In this document: positions 13,357 through 25,265 of the stretch, piece after piece
Position numbering within the stretch: position 1 is the first letter of the stretch
Layout: every line of letters begins with the position of its first letter
NCBI GenBank assembly: GCA_020284085.1
Contig: JACEVL010000153.1
Span: forward strand, 839,256-903,255
DNA: 64,000 bases
DNA from: Aporrectodea caliginosa
Taxonomy: Eukaryota; Annelida; Clitellata; Crassiclitellata; Lumbricidae
Direction: 5' to 3'
Position numbers and translations under genes: made by a program
Notes under the pieces: model-generated
Database searches by the model: none
Seen by the model: the letters and a program-made list of their open reading frames with translations, nothing else
What the model was told of the DNA's origin: nothing

Positions 13357-15178
13357 CTGCCCTCCAAAGCCAAAACGCAGTAACTCGGAAAACCAATATT
13401 TTGCAGAAAGTTGATTTGAAAGTTTATTAGAAAAATCTCCGAATTTATCTATTCAATCCAAAAACAATTTACACCATAAAATGTATTAAATTGTGGGTAT
13501 TTTATTGTTGAAATAAATTTTTTTAATATTAGTGATTTTCGATCAAAATACTCAAAAATCGTTTGTACTGCGTTTTGGCTTTGCATGAAATTCCCATTTT
13601 CATGGGAATTCAACTAGCCTAGCTGCCAAACACATTACTGCGTTTGGGCTTATCAATTTTATTCAGCGTGAAATGGTAATAAGGATTGCACTTTATAACT
13701 TATATTATTATTACTAACTGCCTTTGTTTTAACTTGAACAACTTGAACATCAATTTCAATTTGAATATCAATTAGTAAAAAATTATTGTAAAAATATTGA
13801 CTTTAGCTATAAAAATTAGACTCTAACTAGATTTTGTCATGGAAATTATAATAGCCATTCACTGTTGCTTTACAGATATTTACAGATAGAATACAATGTT
13901 TTCGAAAATAATGTTTGATCAAATTCATTGAAAAAATTGATTTGAAACAAGCAATTGAACATTCCACATTTAGAGGTCACTTTAGGTAACTTAACTCCCC
14001 AAACTTAAAAGTGAGGTGTATTCAGAAACTCTTGGTACTTTTCACTTTGAAAATGCATATGTCGTCGAACGTTGACGTGGGTAATCTGTGGTAGAACTAA
14101 TTTTCTGTTTTTTAAGCTTGTGAGAGCTTTTTTCCGGTTTTCTGACCTTGCGTTTTCGTCCACACTTTTCTAAAGCCAGACTCAAAATTTTGGCAGCTCT
14201 CCTGTTAGGCTACAATCTATCCTTTATAATAAAGAACATTGAAGGCTGCAATAAATTTGAGCAAAATATAGTGTAAGACATATTTCAAACATCTTATCTA
14301 GTTCAAATGGTAGCCTATTATAGGCCTAATTTGAAAATCTCTTCGTAAGAACTTAGGCTACATACCACAAATCTCTTAGCGAAATATCTCATTCAGTTAT
14401 TGATAAACAAGCAGGGAATTTAAATCAATGGTTCTTGGAGAAGAGTGCCTTAATACTCTTTGTATAATTAATAGGGCCTACATGTGAAGTTCGACTTGGA
14501 TACCTACATTTTAAATTGATCAAGCGATATTGGTGTCTGAATTTATGACTTAAAACAGGGCGTCTGTAACATGCCTACAATTCGACTTAGGCTACTACTT
14601 AGAGTAAAATATCTTAAAACTTCATGTAAAAGAAAAACCTAATAATTCAGTAACCATCTGTCCAATCCGTGTATTAGTCAAACCCAAGTAACCGTGATAC
14701 AAGCATCGTCTAAAAATATAGAAAATATTAATTAACAGACTGTTTTACAATCCGTAATTATAATTCACGACTGCAACAATTAAATACTTTTACAATTAAA
14801 AACGCTTTATATAACTTACTTCAGATTAATTCGGATTGATAAATTTGTTTCACGCTCATTAATTGTAAACAAAACCGGAAACAGAATGCCTAAACGATGA
14901 CTTATTACTAAGCCATAACGCAGCACTGCGTTTTGGCTTGGTATTCGTTTGTAGGAACAGCAGAATACTGTGGTTATAACGCAGTACTACGTTTTGGCTT
15001 GGCATCGAGTGAAAAATATCCGACTTACTGCGTTTTGGCAACACTAAATCTCGGAAACCAGTGATAATACAGCTTCGACAATTTTTTAACACGAAGATAC
15101 TTACATCTTAAGTGGAAAAATGTAAAAAAGTGAAAAAAAATTTTTTCCGAGTTACTGCGTTTTGGCTTTGGAGGGCAG
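13357..15178. mobile_element. 1.8-kb non-autonomous DNA transposon with ~35-bp inverted ends
   Basis: The ends are CTGCCCTCCAAAGCCAAAAC (then GCAGTAACTCGGAAAA) and its reverse complement, flanked by TATT on both sides (13353-13356 and 15179-15182). The word ACTGCGTTTTGGCTT recurs internally near both ends (about 13567, 13637, 14922, 14983, 15028). No transposase is seen. A 4-bp duplication does not fit hAT, and the superfamily is not assigned. Confidence 0.75.
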
Positions 15179-15182
15179 TATT

Positions 15183-16890
15183 GCTTTCAGTCAACAATCA
15201 GATTTACAGATAGTAAAAGATTCAGAACTCCTTGAAATCTTTTGCATAAATGAGCTTCTTCAGCTGCAAGATAGGTTTACAGAAACTTTGGCAGCTTAAC
15301 CATCTGAACCAGCTTAACCATCTGAACCATTCTTTATCTGTTCCTGTCCCAAGCTGCATACTACGGTTCACATTCATATCTCATTATCACCAGCAAACCA
15401 GAAATTGTCATTCATTGGACTTGCTAAGGATGTTAGAAAATTTTATTTAAATTGAAATTGAATTTTGGAATGGAAACTGTTTTAAAATAAATTCAATGAA
15501 AACTGCTATGTATTCTTTCTTGATTAATTCTTTGATGCGCCATGAACTCCCTGCGGCACAAAGGGAAAGCTGTACATCGATAAAGCCAGCTATGGCCACA
15601 GTTGACCTTTGAACATCATTCACTTCATCTGCTTCCATCTCTTACATTACGTTTGTCTAGCATTGGTCCTTAAAGACATAAATAAATTTATTTCACCAAT
15701 GCAACTATATACAAATGGCGATAATGGTACAATCAAATCTTGTGTATACTGGAAACTTCAGGAAGAGTTCTGCACAGTTGAAAATCTTATAGAAAATAGC
15801 AACTAACTTGGTAAACTATGCCACTGTTTGACTCTATCAGTTTGGCCACAAGTTTATGAGATTTTCATCCAGTGACCACATGTGCATATATGGTAATAAA
15901 TTTGGGATTCATGGCTGTGACCATGTCATACCCATATTTGCACGATATCAGCATGTGCTATAGTGAGAATCTGGTGTAAATTCAAAACTGAAAGTGATGC
16001 AATGGAAGTAGTGGAAAAAACAACACAGCCACTAAAACTCTCTTCACTTGACATGATGAAAAATTCAAAGAGAAAATTCAAATCCTTCTACATTGCCTTC
16101 TTACCTGTCCTTTCAGTATTTGAGATCACCCAATTGTTGCTTCTATACATTTCTAATTAATTTCAGTCAGTTTCTTCTGACATTTCAATTTGCAATTAAA
16201 TTTCTTCATATAACGCTCCAGAATCTTAAATGTTTACCTGAAGATAATGTTCAAAAGCTTCTCTTCTGTGTTCTAAAACCTTTTGATTCCATCTTAACAC
16301 AGATTTGGCAGGAAATGGCGGTGCCACTATTTGTCGTTTTAGCTGAAAACAATTATAGAGTGAAAACTTAAAGTTAATTGCCACAGGTCAATAACTTCAA
16401 GCAATTACGTTTTCACAACTGCATAACTGATTACTTACAGCACACCTAACATCTTGAAAAAGTAAATAATTAATTAAAACAGTCATAAAAATTCAACATA
16501 AAATTTCTCAAAATTGTGGCAAACAAGTTAATTTACATCAGAAAGAGATTATTGGTCATGATCAATAAGATATCAGAGTAAAAACAGTTTAGTAACATAT
16601 GATCTGGGTACCATACTCAAGTCCATTCTCAGTGGGCACTTGACTACACGTCATTCCATCATCGGATAAATACTACAAGATTGCACTTCTAATGAATAGA
16701 TTTCAAGTTGGAACAATAATAAGCATATCAACTCCAATTTTTTTTCTAACTGAACTGCTTGAAAAGCACATTCTTCTCAAATTTAAGAAGGTTGTCATTC
16801 GTGACCCCAAGCCTTGGTATAACTGAAATTGCTAAAGCTTGATGCTGATATACAGTTACAAGTACAATTAACAGGGTAAGTAAGCTAAAT
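15183..16890. other. Intergenic DNA, nothing recognised
   Basis: Only short ORFs and a small direct repeat (CTTAACCATCTGAAC at about 15295-15330) are present. No gene or bounded element was identified. Confidence 0.35.
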
Positions 16891-16896
16891 AAGCTT

Positions 16897-17110
16897 TCAG
16901 TGCCCAAGTCGTTCCATCCAACTGTCCAGTTTCTGCTTGAAAGTGCTCAAACTTGGTGCAGATACCATTTCCCGTGGTAGCCGGTTCCAGTTATCCACAA
17001 TTCTGTGTCACCTTGAAAGCTCTTGAAGCTGCTCATCACTTCCCTTCTATGATGGAGAGGAACCAAGCACAGAACAGAAAAGCATTGAGGAGAATAAAGA
17101 TTTGGATTGT
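16897..17110 (-). mobile_element. LINE ORF2 C-terminal fragment
   Basis: On the minus strand, ending at a stop (16899-16897), the translation is NWNRLPREMVSAPSLSTFKQ followed by KLDSWMERLGH. This WN-LP-E-V-A-S---FK--LD pattern is typical of the end of jockey/CR1-like LINE polyproteins. Further 5' sequence is frame-broken. Confidence 0.7.
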
Positions 17111-17857
17111 GAGAACTTTTCAGTATGGCAGACGATGGGAGGAAGGGAAAGCACCCAATGACCTATTCAGTATTGTTTATGCATCAACAGAAGGAGGATA
17201 AGTCACTGAAAAATTGGTGGTTAATGGGAAGCTGGTATTGCATACTTGGTCTCAATGCTACAAACTGCCCACTCAAAGGCCTACAAGCGATAAAAGCTTA
17301 TGCTGAATTACACACAAAAAGTTGCAGCTTTGGAATTTGATGGTTGCTTTGCACTTGACCACAACAACTACCTGTAAATGCAGAATACAGATATCAAGTG
17401 ATTACATTGACACACCACATACAGGGTATATACAGCACAGTTTTTCTGATATGTATATGAAGACCATCTAAGAAGAGGATTCACTTTAGCAAGCCTAAAA
17501 TATTTGTCTAAGCAGAGACCAAAAGAATAAAGAGTGCATAACTTAAGATTTGAGCATTTAGGCCAAAACAAAATAATGGTGTGTTTCCGGTAACCCGACC
17601 GACTCACTTTTTTGCCGCGACTCGGAAAATTTTTGTAAAAAATTTTTTACGGAAAATTTTGTAAAAAAAAAATTTTTTTTCCAGAAAATTTTGTAAAAAA
17701 TTTTTTTTTCATACTTCACATACATTAAGCCTTTGCATGCCCGTGATGCAGAATCGCGACATTATAGGTGCATTCACTGAAGCAGAGACGTTCGGAAACT
17801 AGCGGTCTTTCAATGGAAAGATTGGTGCCGTAAATTACAGCAATAAAAGGGCTAAAG

Positions 17858-18539
17858 CAGGGGTGGGCAAACTTTTGGCACATTGGGCCACATTGCACGC
17901 CAACAAAATTCGGGGGCCACATAAAAACTTTCTAACTTTTAATAACAAATAAAATTAAAAAGTTTACCGAATTAAAATTTATTATACTTTGGTTGTAACT
18001 TGTGAGATGCAACTGTGAACATGCATAACAATTTTTTCCTTAATCCAGAGTGATCGCACTGGTTGCATTCATTAATTCTGGGCACTTATATAGCTCACCT
18101 TCAACAAACCTACTCAGGGTGTTCCTAGCCCAGACACGGCTATTGAATAAAGACTTAAGTGATTTATAAAACGCAGTTAGATTGGTCAGAGGTCGCAAAC
18201 GCAGCTCCGATGGTAGGTCATTCCAGATGGAGAGAGACTAAGTTCACATTCGTATTATTGAGTTCAAATTTAGATAAGCTAACCGAGATTTTTACTTGGA
18301 TTTGTTTATCTTCAAAGTTGAAAATGTTTGTTCACAGATGTAGGCCTAAGTGGATGCAAATAATATATACCGGAATAGCAAATAAGAAAGCAGCATGAGG
18401 AATTCTTCTTGCGGTCTGAAATTCATGACTTTTTACTTTTCTGAAGAATTGTTTGGACCAGATAAAATGCGTTGGCGGGCCGAATAAAAAGCGTTGGCGG
18501 GCCGGATGTGGCCCGCGGGCCGTAGTTTGCCCACCCCTG
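17858..18539. mobile_element. Non-autonomous hAT element B
   Basis: The ends are CAGGGGTGGGCAAACT and GTTTGCCCACCCCTG, flanked by a perfect 8-bp duplication GGCTAAAG (17850-17857 and 18540-18547). Subterminal GGGCCACAT/GTGGCCCGCGGGCC sequences are present. It is 682 bp with no transposase. It is nested in the Harbinger-like element. Confidence 0.85.
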
Positions 18540-18670
18540 GGCTAAAGTGTGGAGTTTGGGAGAGGGAGGTAATAGACTCGAAAGTGGTGGATTTTCTCAG
18601 GGTAATTTGACAGGGTTATTTCACAAATCTGACCCCATATTCATTGTATCAGAAATACCTATTATCGTAT

Positions 18671-19624
18671 CAGTGTTGTTCAGTAATTGAAATACATGTA
18701 ATTGAATTACGTAATTGAATTACAAGTTCTGTAATTGTAATTGTAATTGAATTATATTTTAAGTCCAGTAATTGTAATTGTATTTCAATTACAATTTTGC
18801 ATGTAATTTGTAATTGAATGAAGTGTCAATTACAAATTACTTTCATAAAGTCAGCAAAGATGCTAGCCTGCTGGGTTGACCTGGACCACCCGTTTAATTA
18901 TATAAACTGCATTATGAATGCATGGCAAGTTTTGGCAACATAATTGTCAACATTATTCTATCCTTAATAAAAGGAGAAACCCCTCTTACAAGCTTACAGC
19001 ACACTTTGAAAGACCCAAGGGCAAGAGCTTACCATCACTATCAGACATGTATCATGACATCAGACACTATCAGACATCAGACATGCAGTCATGTATTCAT
19101 TCTTAACTAGCCTACTGCGGCTGCCTACAGATAACAGAGCTTCCTTCCATCTTCAGCTCCAGTTGAGCATCTCTTTAGCACTGCTGGACGAATTGACTCA
19201 CTCACCCAGGCGAATTCAACTAAGTTCTCTTATAACAGACTATCATTTTGAAAAACTTCTACTCCTAAAAATCAAATAAACTCTAACTTGTTTTATGGAT
19301 CATATTTTGTAAATTGCATTTCGGATATCTGACAAACTTATAATACAATTGAATGTATATAACAATAATTTACGACCATTGGCCCATTGGATATTTTAGT
19401 TTAAAAACAGAATAAATTAAAAATTATGGAAAAAAATTCTAAATCATTTGCCAATTTTAAAGGAATGATTTAAAAGTAATTGGTAATTGAATTACATTCA
19501 AAATGTAATTGTAATTCAATTACTTTCACAATCAAGTAATTGTAATTGTAATTCAATTACATTTACAAGCATGTAATTGCAATTATAATTGAATTACATT
19601 TGCAATGTAATTGATACAACACTG
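18671..19624. mobile_element. Non-autonomous hAT element C with TAATTGAATTA arrays
   Basis: The ends are CAGTGTTGT and ACAACACTG, with a perfect 8-bp duplication TATCGTAT (18663-18670 and 19625-19632). Both ends consist of repeated GTAATTGAATTAC-type words, with a unique centre. It is 954 bp with no transposase. Its terminal bases match those of the element at 38420-39267. Confidence 0.85.
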
Positions 19625-19634
19625 TATCGTATGT

Positions 19635-19945
19635 GCCATTATAAAAGTAAAGCCTCCTAATAGCAATCAGCCTACTTAACAACCTCCGTAGCATTCTACT
19701 TTTGTAGCAACCAGCCTTCTTAGCAACCAAGCTTTGTAGCAAGCAGCCTCTATGTCAGCCTCATTAGCAACCAGTTTCAAAGTCAGACTTGGCCCCTTTA
19801 GCAACCGCCTTCCTTAGCAACAGTTATCCTTAGAAACTGTCCTGCTTAGCAACTGCCTTCATTAGCAACTAGTCTCCTTAACAACCAGTCTTCATAGCAT
19901 CAAATCTTCGTAGCAAGCAGTCTCCTTAGCAGATGACGTTAGGAA
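19635..19945. repeat. Degenerate ~20-bp tandem repeat
   Basis: About 14 imperfect units of CTTAGCAACCAGTCTC type, with variable spacing. Confidence 0.6.
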
Positions 19946-20029
19946 ACCATATTTCTTTCTATGCAGCGTTAATAATATTATAACAATAAATGGGCTCAAT
20001 GTTTCCCATGGACAATTTACACACATGAG

Positions 20030-20195
20030 GATCCTGAGTGGCCGAGTGGGTTGGTAGCCTGCTTGTCACGCCGGCGCCCCGGGTTCGCTTCCCGGTCGGG
20101 TCGGTTTATCAGAGATTAATTTCTCGGATCTTTACTGCGGGTGGCTCGGTCGCATTATAAACGTGGAGTACAATACAACACACAAAACAACACAT
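20030..20195 (+). mobile_element. tRNA-derived SINE
   Basis: GAGTGGCCGAGTGGGTTGG forms an A-box-like head and GGGTTCGCTTCCC a B-box. An unrelated body with a short ACAATACAACA tail follows. The acceptor stem does not pair as in a functional tRNA. Confidence 0.6.
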
Positions 20196-20212
20196 CACAA
20201 TACAACTGGGGC

Positions 20213-20442
20213 GCGGTGGTTTAGGGGTATGTTCGGTGCCTTGCAGCTGGAGGGTTGCGGGTTCGAATCCACCTCAAAGTCGCCGCGTACGGACCCTGGG
20301 CAAGTCCTTCACTCGCAATTGCTCATGCGCTTCGGCGTGAAACTCCGATTCAGCATTCGCGCAGTAGTCAGGAGCGCCTCTGAATGGGAAATCCGGTAGG
20401 GGCGCTATAACAAGTGTTCAAATACAATACAATACAATACAT
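20213..20442 (+). mobile_element. tRNA-derived SINE with an L2-type 3' tail
   Basis: GGCGCGGTGGTTTAGGGGTA (A-box) is followed by GGGTTCGAATCCACC (canonical B-box). The 3' part, GAGCGCCTCTGAATGGG...GGGGCGCTATAAC with (AATAC)n, matches the ends of the L2-type LINEs in this window. The SINE probably borrows the LINE machinery through this shared tail. Confidence 0.75.
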
Positions 20443-20865
20443 GTATGATGTTGAGGAGATAACAGACACCGAAAAGTCAGCGATTTTCTCACATTACTAC
20501 CCATGCATATTTCCTAAAGAGCTGTTGTCTGCTACACGTTTATTGTTTAATGTACATAATCCATATTTCCTTCCCCACCCCTGCCCCTTCCATTTCACCT
20601 TGCAAGAAAAACGATGTCAGCAAAAATGAAATAAATAAGATTGTTTTCTACAGCAGTTTGTACATTCTGCAAAAAGGCATTTTTAATACTCGCATAGAAA
20701 ATACATACTTTGGTACAGCATGTACCGCTGTGCATAAATGGGCAGTGGCGTAATTTTGGGAAATCACTGCATAAAATTATTTTACCAAAATAAAATTATT
20801 TTCCTACCTACCCAGTTTTTTTTAACCCTGTTACCGGAAACACACCATTATTTTTTTTGGCCTTA

Positions 20866-22205
20866 CACAACTGAATGTAATGTAATGTACCCGTCTATTG
20901 AGTTCATCAAACTCATTATATCTTCTCTCAATCGTAAAATGCCGAATCGAGGTAACAACATCGATACAGAACACCTAAAACAAACAAAAACTTCCATATC
21001 AAAAAAGATAATAATGCTATTTATAGTGTACTACACTAAACTCACACAATTCATAATGGAAAATAAATCACACAATACTGCTCATAAATTTTCATTAAAA
21101 AAATCACGAAACTTCATCCATTAAAAAAAATTTTCCACTATACAACATTTTTATTTCCTCAATTTTTTTACAATTAAGTGCCTAAGTAGCAGTCTGCTAA
21201 CACTTGGTCACAGAAGTTTTGGCTTCCAAAGACTAACGTTAATGGGTTTGCTCTTTGTCTAGAAAAACAGATTCATCACCAATGCTTGTCAATCACATTT
21301 TCTTAAACTTAATTAAATAAGGATCTTTATCAGGTTGCACAAATTTAAAACCATCTACTGTAAATGACCTCTGAAGGTCCATCATAGGCGGGGTTTGGCA
21401 TGTTACACTGTCAACCAACAGGTCCAGGTTAAAATTCTGCCAAAACAGACAGATTTGTTAAGACCTTTGTTCCAACAGTGTCCACCGGTGAACTAAGCTA
21501 TGAAATGTCTACTAGATTACACAAGAAAGGATTCAATTTAATCTAACGACTTCTACAGTACTGTTACCACAAGACATTAGTTTATGGTCAATTCCAGTGA
21601 AACGATAGTCAAAGTTATAAACCATTAGATTAGTGATGTTAAAAACCAAGAAACCAGAGTAAATGCGTTTTTATGAAGAGCAAGTTGGAACCTATAGGTA
21701 AGTTTTAAGATTATTAGTTCTGAATGACATTCGAGAACTGACAGAATGCACAAACTAGGCAGTGAATGCCAAAGCCTCTGCCTTTAGAATTCACTGCCCA
21801 GTTTTGGGGAGAGGGATGACCATCTGCTCTATATGCCAAGGCTAAGTAAATGATACATCTAACATTTAATTTACAAGGCTCCTCTAGGTGTCAGCTTAGG
21901 CTGTGTTCTATTGGAATCTACTGTTTCAAAGACAGCTCTTCTAAAATCAGTAGAAGACTCTTATGGCCGTTTTACTGAGATATTCCTCTTCAAGCAGAAG
22001 ATGTGGCTTAAATTAGTTCATGTTCTTTATATACACAACCAACACTTTGAAAAACTGCAGTTAATTTCACTATAAATTTTGGAATTTGGAGAATTTATAC
22101 TGCTGCGATTCTTGCTGCTAGGGGTAAATGACAATGTGATAACAACACTGATTTTATCAAACCCACCAATGTTGAGCTACACGTTGTTCATTTGCTAACG
22201 TCAGA
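20866..22205. other. Intergenic DNA with repeat remnants
   Basis: A stretch at about 21805-21900 resembles 23625-23720 (CCA-CTGCTCT/CCAGCTCTCATG...ATGCC-AGGCTAA), so both come from one repeat family. Nothing else was recognised. Confidence 0.35.
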
Positions 22206-22209
22206 CCGA

Positions 22210-22795
22210 AATTCAGGTAAACGTGTAGTTCAGCGTCGTATATTATTCTGTTTTCCTATCGTGTAGTTTAGCATCGTAAATTTTTTATGGCAGATAAATT
22301 ATTGCAGTAAAACTGGAAGTCAGATATTGATAAAAAAAACATGTCATAGTACAAGACAAGCAGAAGTTGGATGAGTAAAGAAATATGTTACAGTAGAAGT
22401 AGAGGCAAGCTTATAGTATCGGGGGCTTAAGGATTATAGTGTGTAAGTTAACTGGTGTCATGAGTGTCAGTTAGGGTCAGGTTAGGCGTCGTGAGGGTCG
22501 CTTAGGGTCAGGGTTAGGGTTAGTGTCGTCATTAGAAAACCTGGTACCGTCCAGCGTCCGTGCAGCATGCCCAAAGATACTGTATAATCCTTCAGCCCGC
22601 GATACTATAAGTTTGCCGAAGCAGAAATTGGATAAGTGATGAAACCATGGCATTGATGCTAAATTATTCCAGTAAAACCATGAGCAATGAAAACATGTTA
22701 TAGTACAAGTAGAATTTAGATGAGCGATGAAACCATGGCAAAATATACGCATAAAGGAATTTACGACTCTAAACTACACGTTCACCAAAATTCAT
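22210..22795. repeat. Foldback (palindromic) element
   Basis: The outer imperfect inverted repeat is GGTAAACGTGTAGTTCAGCG against its counterpart near 22760-22788. An inner ~37-bp inverted repeat (GCTTATAGTATCG-GGGCTTAAG at 22406-22441 with its complement at 22573-22616) encloses a GGGTTAG-rich loop. It is probably a MITE. No clean target duplication was identified. Confidence 0.45.
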
Positions 22796-23404
22796 ATGTG
22801 CAACCCGAAGTTTTTACTGAAATGAGGTCGAACAGAACGCAGCCTTAAGCGTCTGCTCTCCTTCTGACTGACTTCTCTAACAGCAGTACTGTTCTCCAAC
22901 TTTGTTTACTTACTTACTACTGAATGCGGACAACAAATAGTGTAACATAGGCATATTTTAACAAAGTTGACACACAACAACGAGCAAGAATTTCACGAAG
23001 GTGTAAAATAGCTTTTATTAACTTACGGTGAAACTTTTTTCGTGATCATCGTCGACTTTTCTGAACGACGGTATAGTAACTTTGATAAGCATCTCATATA
23101 AACACGGATCACATATTCCGCAGTCACCAGTTTACAAGTGACGTCTTCAGTGCATCATGCTGCTGAGCAATGCATGCAAAGGAAATAACTGTTATGAAAG
23201 CATTGTATTTTCGTTTAATCAATCATTAGGTGCAGACAGAACACCGTTCCCTTACATTAATTAGGTTTAGTTATTAAAAATTTAGATGTTTAATTTAAGT
23301 TTAGTTTATTTTTGATTTTGGATTTTAATTTTTAAGTAGTTATAGTAGTGCGTTAGATAGTGAAGTTAGTTGGTATACTATACATATAGGCTAATTATAC
23401 CGTA

Positions 23405-23720
23405 CGTGCTGGTCTGCAATTGAGAGGGCGGGAGGTTCAACCAAAGATGTTAGAGTCGTAGACTCTACGACTCTAAAATCTTTGGTTCAACTTCAAATCC
23501 CCGCTATGGCAGAAATTTGGTTCGAGATTTCTGTCCCATATGCGCGCGCCCCTAGGCAACTCAGCAATAGGCTAATAAGTACAGTGACATGTACTTTTGT
23601 GGAGACGGCGACGGAGAGGTCTGGCCACCAGCTCTCATGCATATGCCGAGGCTAAAAAAATGAAGTCGCTAGCACTTAATGGCTGCATCAGGGTTAGCTT
23701 AAGGGGTACTGCGGCTACTG
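23405..23720 (+). mobile_element. tRNA-derived SINE split by a 43-bp hairpin insertion
   Basis: The head reads GCTGGTCTGCAATTGAGAGG and the B-box region GGAGGTTCAA...AAATCCCCGCTATGG. The latter is interrupted at 23442-23484. The body (CCACCAGCTCTCATGC, ATGCCGAGGCTAAA) recurs at 21805-21900. The head match is modest. Confidence 0.45.
23442..23484. mobile_element. 43-bp hairpin insertion
   Basis: A near-perfect hairpin, CAAAGATGTTAGAGTCGTAG then ACT then its complement with one mismatch. It is flanked by the direct repeat GTTCAAC (7 bp, 8 bp with the preceding G). It looks like a minimal MITE or excision remnant inserted in the SINE. Confidence 0.5.
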
Positions 23721-23936
23721 CCCTCCTTCGACTTCTTCTATCATAATGCAGACTCTCGCAAAGAATCTAAACACCACAAGTAGAGGCTACGATTATTCGG
23801 GGAGTCTCCTAAAAATAATTAAGATGCCAACTACAGGAACTTTTGTTGGGAACGTTAAACTTAAAGTTTCGTATAGTCCTACGTAGGCCTACTGCTGTCT
23901 ACTTTAGGCTATTCTGAAGTGGATGTATTTAAATTG

Positions 23937-24053
23937 AGGCATTGCCGCATGAGACGCCGATATAGATCGTAGTAGCTATATATAGGCGGTTATAGGCCTA
24001 TATATAGCTATATATAGGCGGTTATAGGCCTATATATAGCTATAGTATCTCAA
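23937..24053. repeat. ~31-bp tandem repeat
   Basis: Just over two copies of a unit containing GGCGGTTATAGGCC and TATATATAGCTATATATA. Confidence 0.6.
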
Positions 24054-24060
24054 GATTTCT

Positions 24061-24944
24061 ATTGAAAAGCGAAGTCGCGGGAATGAATCAGCTTATTCAA
24101 AGGCGCTTAGTCAAAACAAAATCGATATATAGCAGATAGGGTAAAAATCGGCTCCAGGTCCCAATTAAAGGGTCAGGCGGGCAGACAGGCAGTCAAACGG
24201 CTACGGTGGATGTTGTTTAGGATTGAAACGGCGATTGAGATAAGGGGAAGAGTAGGCCTATCGTGGAATCGGGATCAGATAATGTGAAATTGCAATGTTT
24301 TCAGTTTTAGGCCTTAAAGTGAAAGACCTGAGGAGAGATAGCAATTAAGATGTGAGATGCTGGCGAGTTCTTAGGATGGATCAGACATTTTGTCGTAATT
24401 ATGGCGGGTGTTTGTTCCAGATAGTCGGAACAGCTGTGAAGCAATTTGCAAAGTTTTGCAAAGAAGCGACGGAAGGGCGGAGAAGTGTAATTGGGAGGAA
24501 GAGGAACGGGTTGAGACTTGAGAGAAGTGATTGGATTGTGATTAGATCTGTAAATGACTGATGTGATTGATATCACAAGTCCACCAAATAACTGTGATTT
24601 AAAAGTTTCTTTGGAAACTATTATATTAGCCTAGAAACACCCGGAACTTCGTAAAACACGAATGTTTTAATCATGAAAAATCAATTGCGCTAATTACTTC
24701 AGTTTGAAAAATAGCGTCATCAAGTTCAGAAGCAGTCTGCGTCTGGAGTCCTGAGGGTTAAGAACTGAAGAGTATACTTGTCTCAGTTTCGGCTTTGCGG
24801 AAAATGTCCACTGATCTATGTTAATTGGGGTATTGCACAGGATGAACTCGATGAAATTGAGGCATTCATCGCCAGTGTAGGTCTGTGAATGACTTTATAC
24901 CTGCTCTAGGGAAGCTTAACGGCGCCCCTTCAGTTTCATGTTGA
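24061..24944. other. Intergenic DNA, possible LINE remnant
   Basis: GTGTTTGTTCCAGATAGTCGG at about 24408 resembles ACGTTCGTTCCAGATGCAG at 44550, hinting at a shared repeat. No coding region is supported. Confidence 0.3.
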
Positions 24945-25265
24945 CTTTAATTGTAATTGTAATTAAACATTTGTACAGCGCCACTCAGAGATTCAGAGGC
25001 GCTCCCGGCCCAGGCTCTTACAATAAGATAGTCTTCAGGTGTTTCGGAAAAACAGAGGAAGAGAAAGGCTGAGGAGCTCAAGACGCGATTCATGCGGAAG
25101 ATGGTTCCAACTGGAGGGGCCGACATAAGCAAAATTAAGCCAGTGGATTGTGCAGTTGCACCACGCATGCGAGGGACAGACAGGAGGCCTCTCGCGGACG
25201 AGCGCAGAGCAGAGCGACCAGGGAGTGTAGAAACCGATGTGCATAAGGCCTGAAGGCCTCGCCTC
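24945..25265 (-). mobile_element. L2-type LINE 3' end
   Basis: The minus-strand frames give ERPPVCPSHAWC, FAYVGPSSWNHLPHESRLEL and RAWAGSASE. The nucleotide end is AGAGGCGCTCCCGGCC-type (reversed), with an (ATTGTA)n tail at 24945-24965. This is the C-terminus and tail of an L2/CR1-like LINE. Its 5' side joins directly to the 27-bp minisatellite. Confidence 0.75.

Larger units (their letters stand above)
17561..20862. mobile_element. Harbinger-like element with nested insertions
   Basis: The ends share a ~34-bp inverted repeat (GGCCAAAA...AATAATGGTGTGTTTCCGGT), differing by one indel. A TTA duplication lies on both sides (17558-17560 and 20863-20865), as for PIF/Harbinger. Inside are two hATs (17858-18539, 18671-19624), a degenerate tandem repeat and two SINEs. 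No transposase frame is left. A/T runs with AAAATTTT near 17620-17710 belong to the outer element. Confidence 0.7.

Noticed and set aside
20030..20280. Possible tRNA genes
   Set aside because: A- and B-boxes are present but acceptor stems do not pair, and the sequences continue into SINE bodies and tails.
20738..21124. 128-codon ORF
   Set aside because: It crosses the end of the Harbinger-like element and has low-complexity K/N/I-rich composition.
22490..22525. Telomere-like TTAGGG words
   Set aside because: Only a few imperfect copies within the loop of a foldback element.
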